DNA from: Candidatus Gastranaerophilales bacterium
Lineage (GTDB): Bacteria; Cyanobacteriota; Vampirovibrionia; Gastranaerophilales; Gastranaerophilaceae
NCBI GenBank assembly: GCA_947584965.1
Contig: CANPWQ010000007.1
Span: 1 to 56,983, forward strand
Reading direction: 5' to 3'
Length of the DNA stretch: 56,983 nt
The notes under the pieces are model-generated. The model made no database searches, was not told the origin of the DNA, and saw nothing but the letters and a program-made list of their open reading frames with translations. Positions 49,267 through 56,983 of the stretch are shown here, piece by piece. Numbering within the stretch: the stretch's first letter is position 1; the number at the start of each line of letters is the position of its first letter. Both the position numbers and the translations under genes were made by a program.

Positions 49267-50526
49267 TTAGTTATATTTTTTATATATTAAAACTGCATTA
49301 TGACCGCCAAAGCCGAATGAATTTGTTAATGCTATGTTCACAGACATTTTCTCAGCTTTATTTGCTACATAGTTTAAGTCTGCTACTTCTTCATCAAGGT
49401 TATCAAGGTTAATTGTTGGAGGAACTATGCTATCATTTATAGCGTGAATGCAGATAACTGATTCTGCGGCACCGGATGCACCAAGCATGTGCCCCGTTTC
49501 TGATTTTGTAGAACTTACTCTTAATTTTGGATTTTTTTTGCGATCGCCAAATATCTGTTCAATTGCTTTTGTTTCTGCAATATCTCCTAAATGAGTACTT
49601 GTTCCGTGGGTATTGATATATTCAACATCTTCAGGTTTTATTCCTGCATCTTTTAGTGCAAATTCCATTGCTTTTGCGGCACTTGAACCGTCAGGACATG
49701 GCGCTACTACATCATGAGCGTCTCCTGTTTGTCCAAAACCTATTACTTCGGCAAGAATTTTTGCACCGCGTTTTTTTGCGTGTTCAAGTTCTTCTAAAAT
49801 TAAAACGCCCGCACCTTCTGCCATTACAAAACCGTCGCGGTCTTTATCATAGGGTCTTGATGCTTTCGTTGGTTCATCATTCCTTTTGGATAAGGTTTTT
49901 GCCGCAGTAAATGCACCCAGTCCTATTGTACAAATTGCAGCTTCACTGCCTCCTGCTATTACTGCGTCTGCTTCACCGTATTGAATGGCTCTAAATGCGT
50001 CACCGATACAGTGAGCAGCTGTTGCACAAGCAGATACTACAGCTTTGTTTACCCCTTTAGCTCCCATTTCAATTGATATTTTTCCTGCCCCCATATCACA
50101 TATTAACATTGGAATTGTGAAAGGTGAGCATTTTGTAGGTCCTTTACTCAACATGTCGGCATAACTTTTTTCGATTGTATGAAATCCGCCTGCCGCAGAA
50201 CCTACTATACATCCGAATCTATACGGGTCTATTCCCGAATTCTTTATTCCTGAAGCCTCTACTGCTTCTCTTGCCGCTACTATTGCATATTGCAAGAATT
50301 TATCAAGTCTTCTTGCTTCTTTGGGCTCAAAATAGTCAATAGGATTAAAAACTGATTCTTTTATTTCACCGCCGATTAAAACAGTGTGTCTGCTCATATC
50401 TTCCATATTCTCAATTCTTGAAACAGCACTTCTGCCGTTAACTACGCCATCCCATAACTTATCAGAGCCGACTCCATAGGGTGATACTACACCCATTCCT
50501 GTTACTACTACACGTCTTTTTGTCAT
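49267..50526 (-). CDS. fabF: Beta-ketoacyl-ACP synthase II
   Basis: 419 residues. Catalytic Cys167 in VVSACATAAH, His307 in NTHGTSTHLGD, Lys341 and His346 in STKSETGHMLGASGA. N-terminal RRVVVTGMGVVSPYG and C-terminal TNSFGFGGHNAVLI are typical. It elongates acyl-ACP with malonyl-ACP. It is the last gene of the rpmF-fabF operon, 88 bases after acpP. Confidence 0.96.
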   Translation of the reverse strand: MTKRRVVVTGMGVVSPYGVGSDKLWDGVVNGRSAVSRIENMEDMSRHTVLIGGEIKESVFNPIDYFEPKEARRLDKFLQYAIVAAREAVEASGIKNSGIDPYRFGCIVGSAAGGFHTIEKSYADMLSKGPTKCSPFTIPMLICDMGAGKISIEMGAKGVNKAVVSACATAAHCIGDAFRAIQYGEADAVIAGGSEAAICTIGLGAFTAAKTLSKRNDEPTKASRPYDKDRDGFVMAEGAGVLILEELEHAKKRGAKILAEVIGFGQTGDAHDVVAPCPDGSSAAKAMEFALKDAGIKPEDVEYINTHGTSTHLGDIAETKAIEQIFGDRKKNPKLRVSSTKSETGHMLGASGAAESVICIHAINDSIVPPTINLDNLDEEVADLNYVANKAEKMSVNIALTNSFGFGGHNAVLIYKKYN

Positions 50527-50614
50527 TTTTCACCTATTTTTTCTGTTAATAAAATGAGGAGAACTTGCACTATCCAAGCACCCCTCATTAAATCTATATT
50601 GATTTATCGGGCAA

Positions 50615-50848
50615 TTATGAATTTGCTTCGATATAATTTACAGCATCTTGTACTGTTGCGATTTTTTCTGCTTCTTCATCAGGAATTTCGCATCCGAATT
50701 CTTCTTCAAATGCCATTACTAATTCTACCGTATCTAATGAATCAGCACCTAAATCGGCTGTAAAACTTGCTTCGGGAGTAACTGCGCTTTCATCTACGCT
50801 TAATTGTTCTACAACAACTTTTTTTACTCTCTCAAGAATGTCACTCAT
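50615..50848 (-). CDS. acpP: Acyl carrier protein
   Basis: 77 residues, acidic helical. The phosphopantetheine site is Ser37 in [20 protein letters not shown]. It carries acyl intermediates for FabD, FabH, FabG and FabF, whose genes flank it, and for PlsX. Confidence 0.97.
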   Translation of the reverse strand: MSDILERVKKVVVEQLSVDESAVTPEASFTADLGADSLDTVELVMAFEEEFGCEIPDEEAEKIATVQDAVNYIEANS

Positions 50849-50933
50849 TTTTTCTACCTCATTTTAACTAATACTTATTATTTTTATTATGATTTTATTA
50901 TACTATTTACATATAAATTTGCAAATTTGTAAA

Positions 50934-51662
50934 CTATACAACCAATCCGCCGTCTACGCCGATTACCTGACCTGTTATATATAAACCGTCTTGAGCCAAA
51001 AACTTTACTGTTTTTGCAATATCTTCAGGTTGTCCGAGTCTTTTTAACGGTATATGTTCTGACATTTTTTCGGGGTCTAAATCTTTTGTCATGTCGGTTT
51101 GTATAAAGCCGGGGGCTATTGCGTTAACTCTTATGTTTCTTGAGCCGAGTTCTTTTGCAAGTGTTTTTGTTAAACCTATTAATCCTGCTTTTGCTGCGGA
51201 ATAATTTGCCTGCCCCGCATTTCCCATAACTCCTACTATGCTTGACATATTAATTATACAACCGCTGCGTTGTTTTACCATTGTTTTTATTACTGCATTT
51301 GACATGTAAAATGCACTATTTAAATTGGTATTTATTACTGCTTCCCAATTTTCCGCATTCATTCGCATAAATAATCCGTCGCGGGTTATTCCTGCGTTAT
51401 TTACCAATACATCAACTCCGCCAAATTCGGACAGTATTTCTTCTGTTGCTTTTGTACATGCTTCTTTATCTGCTACGTTAAATTTATATGCTTTTGCTTT
51501 TACTCCGAGTGCTTTTAAATCATCTATTGTTTTATTAGCAGCTTCATCATTTCCCGCATAACTTACAGCTATGTCATAACCTGCTTTTGCAAGTTCTAAA
51601 GCGCATGCTCTGCCTATACCTCTTGAAGCACCCGTAATTATAGCAACTTTATTTTCGCCCAT
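50934..51662 (-). CDS. fabG: 3-oxoacyl-ACP reductase
   Basis: 242 residues, short-chain dehydrogenase. NADPH loop VAIITGASRGIGRA, NNAGITRD, catalytic Ser140/Ser141, Tyr154 and Lys158 (YSAAK), GFIQTDMT and the C-terminal ITGQVIGVDGGLVV. It reduces beta-ketoacyl-ACP. It overlaps fabD by one base; position in the operon fixes the FabG name among many SDRs. Confidence 0.95.
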   Translation of the reverse strand: MGENKVAIITGASRGIGRACALELAKAGYDIAVSYAGNDEAANKTIDDLKALGVKAKAYKFNVADKEACTKATEEILSEFGGVDVLVNNAGITRDGLFMRMNAENWEAVINTNLNSAFYMSNAVIKTMVKQRSGCIINMSSIVGVMGNAGQANYSAAKAGLIGLTKTLAKELGSRNIRVNAIAPGFIQTDMTKDLDPEKMSEHIPLKRLGQPEDIAKTVKFLAQDGLYITGQVIGVDGGLVV

Positions 51663-52612
51663 TATACAAGCTCCTTTTCTTTATTGTTTGTAATTTCGCT
51701 TATTGTGCTTTCTAAAGACTCCACGTCTGAAATATTATATGTATTGATTTCCGTATCTATTTTTTTATTTAATCCGGCAAGCACTTTCCCCGGTCCGAGT
51801 TCGATAAAATTACATACTCCGCTTGATTTTATATTTTTTATTGTTTGTGTCCACATAACTGATGAATATATTTGTTTCGGAAGTTTATTTTTAAATTCTC
51901 TTCCTTGAGTTTCCGCATTTGCGTCAACATTTGTATATACAGGAATTATTGTATTGTTAAATTCATAATTTTCTACAAAATTAACAAATTCCTCGCCTGC
52001 TTTTTTCATTAACGGTGAATGAAAAGCACCTGATACAGCTAACGGAATTACTCTTTTTGCTCCTGCTTCCTTAAATTTATCAAGATTATTATTGATTTGT
52101 ACTTTATCCCCTGTTATTACTACTTGCCCCGGGGAGTTAAAGTTAGCAACATAAACATTTTCTATTTGATTTACTATATTTATAACCTGTTCATCGGATA
52201 ATCCGAGTACTGCTGCCATTGAACCGTTTGTTTCTTCTGCGGCTTCATTCATTAAAAATGCTCTTTTTTGTATTAATTCAAATACCGTTTTTAAATCAAT
52301 TGCTCCTGCTGCATATAATGCCGCATATTCTCCAAGACTGTGACCTGCACTGCAAGCTATATCTATATTGCATTTTTCTTTTAATGCTTCATAAGCTGCA
52401 AGTGAAACTGTTAATATGCATGGCTGTGAATTTATTGTTTTAGTCAGTTCTTCTTCGCTTCCGCTAAAACAAATTTCTGAAATAGCCCGACCTAAAACTT
52501 TATCTGCTGTTTCAAAAACATTTCTTGCAGCAGGCGAATTTTCATATAATTCTTTTCCCATTCCCTGCTTTTGAGCACCTTGTCCCGGAAATATTAATGC
52601 AAATTTATTCAT
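51662..52612 (-). CDS. fabD: Malonyl-CoA:ACP transacylase
   Basis: 316 residues. N-terminal FPGQGAQKQGMGKEL, nucleophile Ser92 in SAGHSLGEYAALYAAG, and SGAFHSPLM with the catalytic His. It loads malonyl groups on ACP. It shares one base with fabG downstream and one with fabH upstream, so the three are tightly coupled. Confidence 0.96.
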   Translation of the reverse strand: MNKFALIFPGQGAQKQGMGKELYENSPAARNVFETADKVLGRAISEICFSGSEEELTKTINSQPCILTVSLAAYEALKEKCNIDIACSAGHSLGEYAALYAAGAIDLKTVFELIQKRAFLMNEAAEETNGSMAAVLGLSDEQVINIVNQIENVYVANFNSPGQVVITGDKVQINNNLDKFKEAGAKRVIPLAVSGAFHSPLMKKAGEEFVNFVENYEFNNTIIPVYTNVDANAETQGREFKNKLPKQIYSSVMWTQTIKNIKSSGVCNFIELGPGKVLAGLNKKIDTEINTYNISDVESLESTISEITNNKEKELV

Positions 52613-53610
52613 TAAGCTATACCCTCTCTTAATCTTACTACCGTAGTTCCGACTGTCATGCCTGCGCCAAAGCCTGTTAATATTGCAGTAGCGGGAAGTT
52701 TAATCTTCCCTGATTGTATAGCTTCAGTCAATGCTATCGGTATTGATGCTGCCGATGTATTTGCATAATCTTTTATATTAGATATTACATTTTCGGGGTT
52801 GAATTTTAATCTTTCTTCTAATGCTTCTATTATTCTCATGTTTGCTTGGTGCGGAACCAAATAATCTATTTCCTCCATTTTTAGTCCGGATTTTTCAACG
52901 CATTCTTCAATATATATCGGCAATTTAGTTACTACATACTTATAAACTTCTTTTCCGTTCATTTTGACAAACATTGGTTCTTGTTCATTAGGTTCAACCA
53001 GCGGACAATTTTTACCCGGGATAGGCATTTTAATATAATCACCTAAATTTCCCTCTGCTTTTAGGCTCACGGCAAGTATGTCATCTTGTTCGTCATCTGA
53101 TACCGTTAACATCATTGCGCCTGCTCCGTCGCCGAATAATACGCATGTTGTTCTGTCTGACCAGTCAAGACATCTTGAAACTGCGTCTGTTGCAACGATT
53201 AATACTGTTTTGGCGGTTTCCGATTTTATTAATGCTCTTGCAATTCCCATTCCGTAAATTAAACCAGAGCAAGCTGCAGTAATATCAAAACATGCCGCAT
53301 TCATTGCTCCGACAGCTGCTTGTATTTCGCACGCCGTTGATGGATATGCGTGTGTTTCTACGCTTGCTGCGGCTATAATATAATCAATATCTTCAACATT
53401 TATTTTTGACTGTTTTATTGCTTTTTGAGCTGCCTTTATTCCCATATCAACAGCCGTTTCATTTCCGGATAATACGTGTCTTCTTTCTATTCCTGTTCTT
53501 GTTCTTATCCATTCATCAGAAGTATCTATTATTTTTGTTAAATCGTCATTGGTTACAACAGCTTCCGGTACTTGGAAACTTACCCCCGCTATTTTTATAG
53601 GAATACTCAT
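52612..53610 (-). CDS. fabH: Beta-ketoacyl-ACP synthase III
   Basis: 332 residues. Cys-His-Asn triad: Cys114 in DITAACSGLIYG, His254 in VPHQANMRII, Asn284 in DYANTSAAS. TRTGIERRHV is the typical early CoA-binding block. It starts fatty-acid synthesis by condensing acyl-CoA with malonyl-ACP. Five bases after plsX. Confidence 0.96.
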   Translation of the reverse strand: MSIPIKIAGVSFQVPEAVVTNDDLTKIIDTSDEWIRTRTGIERRHVLSGNETAVDMGIKAAQKAIKQSKINVEDIDYIIAAASVETHAYPSTACEIQAAVGAMNAACFDITAACSGLIYGMGIARALIKSETAKTVLIVATDAVSRCLDWSDRTTCVLFGDGAGAMMLTVSDDEQDDILAVSLKAEGNLGDYIKMPIPGKNCPLVEPNEQEPMFVKMNGKEVYKYVVTKLPIYIEECVEKSGLKMEEIDYLVPHQANMRIIEALEERLKFNPENVISNIKDYANTSAASIPIALTEAIQSGKIKLPATAILTGFGAGMTVGTTVVRLREGIA

Positions 53611-53615
53611 ATTAT

Positions 53616-54677
53616 TTATATCTCCCCGTAGTATGATGAAATCTTTTTGTTCACCCCTGCTTCAACAGCATTATATGCAACTTTTACTGCATTTTTAATT
53701 GCGTAAGCACTTGAGCGTCCATGGCAGATTACTGTTGTTCCTTTTACCCCAAGTAAAAGAGCTCCGCCAAATTCTTCATAATTTATTTTTACATATATTC
53801 TTTTTAATATCGGTCTTACTAATAAGCCTATGATTTTTGATAATATATCCTGATAAAATTCCTGTTTTATCATATAAAACAGCATTCTTGCAACGCCTTC
53901 AATTGTTTTTAATGTTACGTTACCTACAAATCCGTCGCACACTATTACGTCGCAATTTCCTAAAAATATTTCTTTCCCCTCTGCATTTCCGATAAAGTTT
54001 AATTCGTCTTTATTTTCATCAAAGAGCTTATAGGTATCTTTTGCAAGTTCATCGCCTTTTCCAGCTTCTTCGCCTATATTTAGCAGTGCTATACGCGGAT
54101 TTTCTATTCCTAATACTGATTTTGCATAAGTCGAACCCATTAATCCGAATTGATATAACATTTCAGGTGTACAGTCAGTATTTGCCCCCGAATCTATTAA
54201 TACAAGAGGTCCTTTCATTGTAGGAATAACTGTAGCTATGGCAGGTCTTTCAATTCCGTGAAGCCTGCCCAATCCGAATAAACTTGCACCCATTGCTGCG
54301 CCTGTCGAACCTGCTGCAACAACCGCATCAGAACTTCCTGTTACTACCGCATTTACTGCAAGAACTATTGAAGAATTTTTTTTCTTTCTTATTGCCTGCC
54401 CGGGAGCTTCTCCCATTTCTATGACTTCTGAAGCATGTGTCTTTTTTATATCAAGTGATTTTGTATTTACTCTTATCCTTTTTGGAGGAAATATCCCTCC
54501 TCCAACAGTGCAAACAATGCCTTCTTGGTCTATTCTATCCAATTCGCGCTCAATGTCATATAATTTCCCGACTAACTCAATAGGAATATTATATTCCATT
54601 GCAGCCCAAACTGCTCCCTCAACTATCGCTCTGGGCGCATTATCTCCGCCCATTGCATCTATAGCTATCCTAGTCAT
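53616..54677 (-). CDS. plsX: Phosphate acyltransferase PlsX
   Basis: 353 residues. IAIDAMGGDNAPRAIVEGA at the N-terminus, GSTGAAMGASLFGLGRL in the middle, ALLNIGEEAGKGDEL and CDGFVGNVTLKTIEG further on: all diagnostic for PlsX. It converts acyl-ACP to acyl-phosphate for PlsY in phospholipid synthesis. It lies between rpmF and fabH, the classical arrangement. A 195-codon antisense frame spanning plsX and rpmF is a shadow. Confidence 0.96.
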   Translation of the reverse strand: MTRIAIDAMGGDNAPRAIVEGAVWAAMEYNIPIELVGKLYDIERELDRIDQEGIVCTVGGGIFPPKRIRVNTKSLDIKKTHASEVIEMGEAPGQAIRKKKNSSIVLAVNAVVTGSSDAVVAAGSTGAAMGASLFGLGRLHGIERPAIATVIPTMKGPLVLIDSGANTDCTPEMLYQFGLMGSTYAKSVLGIENPRIALLNIGEEAGKGDELAKDTYKLFDENKDELNFIGNAEGKEIFLGNCDVIVCDGFVGNVTLKTIEGVARMLFYMIKQEFYQDILSKIIGLLVRPILKRIYVKINYEEFGGALLLGVKGTTVICHGRSSAYAIKNAVKVAYNAVEAGVNKKISSYYGEI

Positions 54678-54701
54678 ACTACTATATCCCCGTTATTTTT
54701 T

Positions 54702-54908
54702 CTATTCTTCTTCTTTTTTTGCTTCAGTTTTTACTGCTTTTTTACTTACTTGTTTCCCTTTGTATGTTCCGCATTCAGTGCATACTGTATGTGTTAATAT
54801 TGTTGCTCCGCAGTTTGTACAAATTGTTGTTTCAGGTACTGTTCCTTTCCAATTTGCTCTTCTGTGTCCTTGTGCCGATTTTCCTGTTCTTTTCTTTGGT
54901 ACTGCCAT
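54702..54908 (-). CDS. rpmF: 50S ribosomal protein L32
   Basis: 68 residues. MAVPKKRTGKSAQGHRRANWK is the universal L32 start. Zinc knuckle CTNCGA ... CTECGTYKGKQV is the four-Cys (C+) form. It is the first gene of the fatty-acid operon. A C+ L32 implies no need for a zinc-free paralogue under normal zinc. Confidence 0.96.
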   Translation of the reverse strand: MAVPKKRTGKSAQGHRRANWKGTVPETTICTNCGATILTHTVCTECGTYKGKQVSKKAVKTEAKKEEE

Positions 54909-54982
54909 AATTATTTATCCTTTTCTAGCTTTATTTTTTTTATTGAGCATTATTATTCTTTTATATTCCGCCCTCTTTAAAA

Positions 54983-54990
54983 TTTATACC
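54983..54990 (-). promoter_or_regulatory. Probable -10 of the rpmF-fabF operon
   Basis: TGGTATAA on the - strand (extended -10, TATAAA form), about 75 bases before the rpmF start. The -35 is not clear. The remaining 54909-55076 gap shows no other gene. Confidence 0.35.
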
Positions 54991-55076
54991 ACAAACACAT
55001 TTATTTAGTATATGTATTATTACACTTTGGTTAACAATTTTTATTTTATTGTAATTTGAAGATGTCTTTTTTCAAT

Positions 55077-55107
55077 AAAAAAGGAGCAGATTTTCTGCTC
55101 CTTTTTG
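55077..55107 (-). terminator. Intrinsic terminator after the coiled-coil pair
   Basis: AAAAAGGAGCAGA (55078-55090)/TCTGCTCCTTTTT (55094-55106), 13 bp with loop TTT; on the - strand it ends in TTTTTTATTG. Confidence 0.9.
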
Positions 55108-55122
55108 TATATTTTTTGATTA

Positions 55123-55461
55123 TCAGCGACCTGAGCTGTATGTAAATGATTTTTGTACCGAATTTTGCAGTGCACTATCTGCCGATTGTAACTCTGTATT
55201 CGCCGCTTGAAGTTGTGTTTGATATTTTTGTATTTCTATATCTATTTTCTTTTCCATTGCTTCTAATTCAGCTTTTTTTGCTTCTAATTTTTTTACTGCC
55301 GGTGAATCTTTATCTGCAAAATCATTTATTTCTGATGTATATTGGGCTATCTGTTCCGTCATCTCAAGTTTTACTTGAGTCCGTTCTGTTATTTTTGCCT
55401 CAAGACTATTGATGAAATTTGTCAGATACATTGTTCTGTTAAAATTAATCAGAAACCCCAT
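55123..55461 (-). CDS. Small coiled-coil protein of unknown function
   Basis: 112 residues. A hydrophobic head (MGFLINFNRTMYLTNFI) is followed by two long helices with heptad spacing: ITERTQVKLEMTEQIAQYT and VKKLEAKKAELEAMEKKIDI, then an Asn/Ser-rich tail ending FTYSSGR. No signal peptide. It starts 5 bases after the coiled-coil gene upstream, so the two are one unit and may form a complex. No family recognised. Confidence 0.6.
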   Translation of the reverse strand: MGFLINFNRTMYLTNFINSLEAKITERTQVKLEMTEQIAQYTSEINDFADKDSPAVKKLEAKKAELEAMEKKIDIEIQKYQTQLQAANTELQSADSALQNSVQKSFTYSSGR

Positions 55462-55466
55462 TTTTT

Positions 55467-55751
55467 TTACCTTGTTTGATTTAGTGATCGACCTTTTAAG
55501 AATAAGTGTTCCGAGTTTTGTGCCAGTATTAACTCGGTCTTTTTTAATTTGTACCTTTCATAGTTTATTCGGTTTTGTATATTTCTTAATTTCTTTTTTA
55601 TTGTTGCCAGTTCTTTCAGTTGTCCGATTACTTCTGCTATAAACATTTTTATCGGATTTCTTTTCTTTAAAAAGACTCTAGTGAAATCAAGAAAATTCTT
55701 TAACCGATTAAAATATAATTGTATTGTAGTCGCCGTTGTAGGTTTCGCCAA
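55467..55751 (-). CDS. Small basic helical protein of unknown function
   Basis: 94 residues, very basic and helical (LKNFLDFTRVFLKKRNPIK, LKELATIKKKLRNIQNRIN, ERYKLKKTELILAQNSEHL). AAGGAG precedes the start. It is five bases upstream of the acidic/neutral coiled-coil gene. A basic/acidic helical pair is typical of partners that bind each other. No family recognised. Confidence 0.55.
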   Translation of the reverse strand: MAKPTTATTIQLYFNRLKNFLDFTRVFLKKRNPIKMFIAEVIGQLKELATIKKKLRNIQNRINYERYKLKKTELILAQNSEHLFLKGRSLNQTR

Positions 55752-55932
55752 TTTTTTCTCCTTACTTAAGCAAGACTACATAATTAATAAAACATTTAAT
55801 TAAAAATTATTGCCTGTTTTATTTTTTAAATTTATCTTGCTTTTTTTTCTTTCATATCGTCGAATTGCTTAATATTCTTACTTTTTTTATCGGCAATTTT
55901 ATTTTTTTCTTTAATAATTTTGATTTTATTTT

Positions 55933-55977
55933 AAAAAAAAATTTACATTTTTTTACAAAGATGTAAATTTTTTTAAA
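55933..55977 (-). terminator. Terminator after the uridine-kinase-like gene
   Basis: AAATTTACAT (55939-55948) pairs with ATGTAAATTT (55961-55970), extended by flanking A- and T-runs on both sides. On the - strand it ends in a run of nine Ts. The rest of 55752-55997 is A/T-rich with no supported gene; a frame reading KIADKKSKNIKQFDD has no start codon. Confidence 0.75.
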
Positions 55978-55997
55978 TTTTATAACCCTTTTTTCGT

Positions 55998-56843
55998 TTA
56001 TCTGTAAAAGTTAATCACATCATTTATAAGATTTATTACTTTTGTTGTCAGTTCTTCTATATATTCCGAACTTGCTAATCCGTTTACAACTATATCAGCA
56101 TTTTTCATTGTTGGTCTTATATATGTTTGTGCTGTTGTATTTACATCTTCAAATTGATGTTGAGCAGCTGCTCCTGTCTTACCTCTTGATATTGCACGCG
56201 TAAACCATCGTTCTTTTATTTTTTCAAACGGCGTAAATACGTACACTTTTATATCAAACAAGTCAACAAGCTCTTCGCCTAATACGTATAAGCCCTCTGC
56301 TAGTATTGCTCTTGTCGGATTTTTATATGCTCTGTTTGGAATACTTTCACAAGTTACAAAATCGTATTCCGGTGCATTTACTCCGCAGCCATGTTTTAAA
56401 CTTATTAAATGGGCACGCATTAATTCCAAATTTATTGCATCGGGGCGGTCAAAACTGAAACCTGTTTTGTATAGTGCTTCGTAACCGCCTGCTGTTTTTA
56501 ATTCCTCAGAGGTATCTTTATAATAATCGTCACAACACAGTGATGTATAAGTTTCTCCGTATAGCTTTTTTCTTATGGCTTTTGACATATAGTTTACAAG
56601 TGTCGTTTTTCCGGAGGCTGATTCTCCCGTAATTCCTATAAGACATTGTTTTTCTTTATTGCCTGTATACTCTTTTATTATTTTTAATAATATATTTTCG
56701 TTTAATGATAATATAAGCGGTTGTTTTTGTTTTCGGTCTTCTTCGAGGATTTCTTTTAATCCGTCCAGTATCTTAAATACTGCAAGATTAATGTTATTAT
56801 CTTCTTGAACACTTTTTTCAATTAATCTGATTTCAGTTGGCAT
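55998..56843 (-). CDS. Uridine kinase/phosphoribulokinase-family P-loop kinase
   Basis: 281 residues. Walker A in GITGESASGKTTLVNYM, CCDDYYKDTSEELKTAGGY (substrate-binding Asp-Asp-Tyr-Tyr), SFDRPDAINLELM and ILAEGLYVLGEELVDLFDIKVYV. This is the uridine kinase (Udk) fold. An N-terminal extension of about 75 residues before the P-loop is longer than in Udk, which is about 210 residues in total. The substrate may be uridine, cytidine or another ribose or ribulose compound. GGAG precedes the ATG. No other pyrimidine gene is near. Confidence 0.8.
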   Translation of the reverse strand: MPTEIRLIEKSVQEDNNINLAVFKILDGLKEILEEDRKQKQPLILSLNENILLKIIKEYTGNKEKQCLIGITGESASGKTTLVNYMSKAIRKKLYGETYTSLCCDDYYKDTSEELKTAGGYEALYKTGFSFDRPDAINLELMRAHLISLKHGCGVNAPEYDFVTCESIPNRAYKNPTRAILAEGLYVLGEELVDLFDIKVYVFTPFEKIKERWFTRAISRGKTGAAAQHQFEDVNTTAQTYIRPTMKNADIVVNGLASSEYIEELTTKVINLINDVINFYR

Positions 56844-56885
56844 TATTTTCTCCGCTCTTTTTCTTCCTTGTTTGCTTAAAATCCA

Positions 56886-56891
56886 ATTATA
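56886..56891 (-). promoter_or_regulatory. -10 of the uridine-kinase-like gene
   Basis: TATAAT on the - strand, 43 bases before the start; no clear -35. Confidence 0.4.
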
Positions 56892-56920
56892 AAATAATTT
56901 GTTAGTGCATGTTTCTTTTT

Positions 56921-56983
56921 TTAACTTTTATTACTAAACATTGTTACATATTCTTCTAAATCTTTTATTCTTTTTGTTATATT
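56921..56983 (-). CDS. C-terminal end of an unidentified gene cut by the window edge
   Basis: The - strand frame entering from the right edge reads NITKRIKDLEEYVTMFSNKS and stops at 56921. It is open over all 20 visible codons with a helical, ordinary composition, so a real gene end is likely. It cannot be identified from so little. Confidence 0.4.
   Translation of the reverse strand, partial: NITKRIKDLEEYVTMFSNKS

Noticed and set aside
54421-55008. 195-codon + strand frame across plsX and rpmF
   Set aside because: Antisense to two certain genes; hydrophobic only because of AT-rich reversed codons.
55830-55935. Lys-rich - strand frame ending near 55836
   Set aside because: No start codon after the upstream stop; composition is explained by A-runs.
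1-56983. Prophage, insertion sequence, toxin-antitoxin or defence island
   Set aside because: No integrase, transposase, terminase, capsid, nuclease-methylase or toxin genes found in any frame.

Overview
The window is a strongly AT-rich, gene-dense bacterial chromosome segment. It carries no phage genes, insertion sequences or CRISPR arrays. Several traits fit a low-GC relative of the cyanobacteria, most likely a gut Melainabacterium (Gastranaerophilales). These are an S-layer-homology surface protein with a cysteine-rich N-terminus, the order rpmF-plsX-fabH-fabD-fabG-acpP-fabF, an MEP-pathway ispD, a split ferredoxin-type glutamate synthase, and many lineage-type hypothetical proteins with HEAT-like repeats, EF-hands or a P-S-F-G motif. 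This placement is inference from gene content; no marker gene for phylogeny was compared.

Layout. 1-1.5 kb: 3' end of a split glutamate synthase. 1.6-8.9 kb: an EF-hand protein, then a leftward block with a GT-C-like membrane protein, a secreted protein, an NCS2 purine permease, a solute-binding protein and a membrane-anchored unknown. 9.1-13.6 kb: two response regulators (one a receiver-STAS fusion), rpiB, two lineage-type unknowns and a GT2 glycosyltransferase. 13.66 kb: tRNA-Ser(UGA). 13.75-17.5 kb: an SGNH-MBOAT-SGNH O-acylation operon whose MBOAT lacks both signature histidines. 17.6-24.1 kb: an acyl-CoA ligase, a U32 protein, CstA and a second, intact MBOAT. 24.1-28.6 kb: DUF1015 and metY-metX-metW. 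28.7-30.1 kb: a histidine-codon leader peptide with terminator/antiterminator in front of a membrane protein that has no histidine. 30.1-36.3 kb: MFS exporter, ispD, a lysozyme-like unknown, rnhA, a serpin-like lipoprotein, a ferritin-like protein and a frameshifted gene. 36.3-40.8 kb: a GH13 enzyme and a CHASE2-GGDEF cyclase. 41-44.1 kb: SLH protein and two zinc-ribbon proteins. 44.2-47.7 kb: yebC, a TPR protein, glutaredoxin and an Hcp-fold protein without cluster ligands. 47.8-57 kb: an unknown, the fatty-acid operon, two coiled-coil proteins and a uridine-kinase-like protein.

How the genes work together. The right end makes membrane lipid precursors (PlsX, FabHDG, ACP, FabF). The centre activates or moves acyl groups (acyl-CoA ligase, two MBOATs with SGNH partners) and makes methionine precursors by the direct sulfhydrylation route (MetX, MetY). 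The regulators are two response regulators, a diguanylate cyclase, YebC and one apparent transcription attenuator.

The strongest candidates for new biology are the His attenuator controlling a His-free protein (28.67-30.14 kb), the ligand-less hybrid-cluster protein next to a glutaredoxin (45.8-47.7 kb), the degenerate MBOAT system (13.75-17.5 kb), and genes whose start codons coincide with predicted transcription starts.
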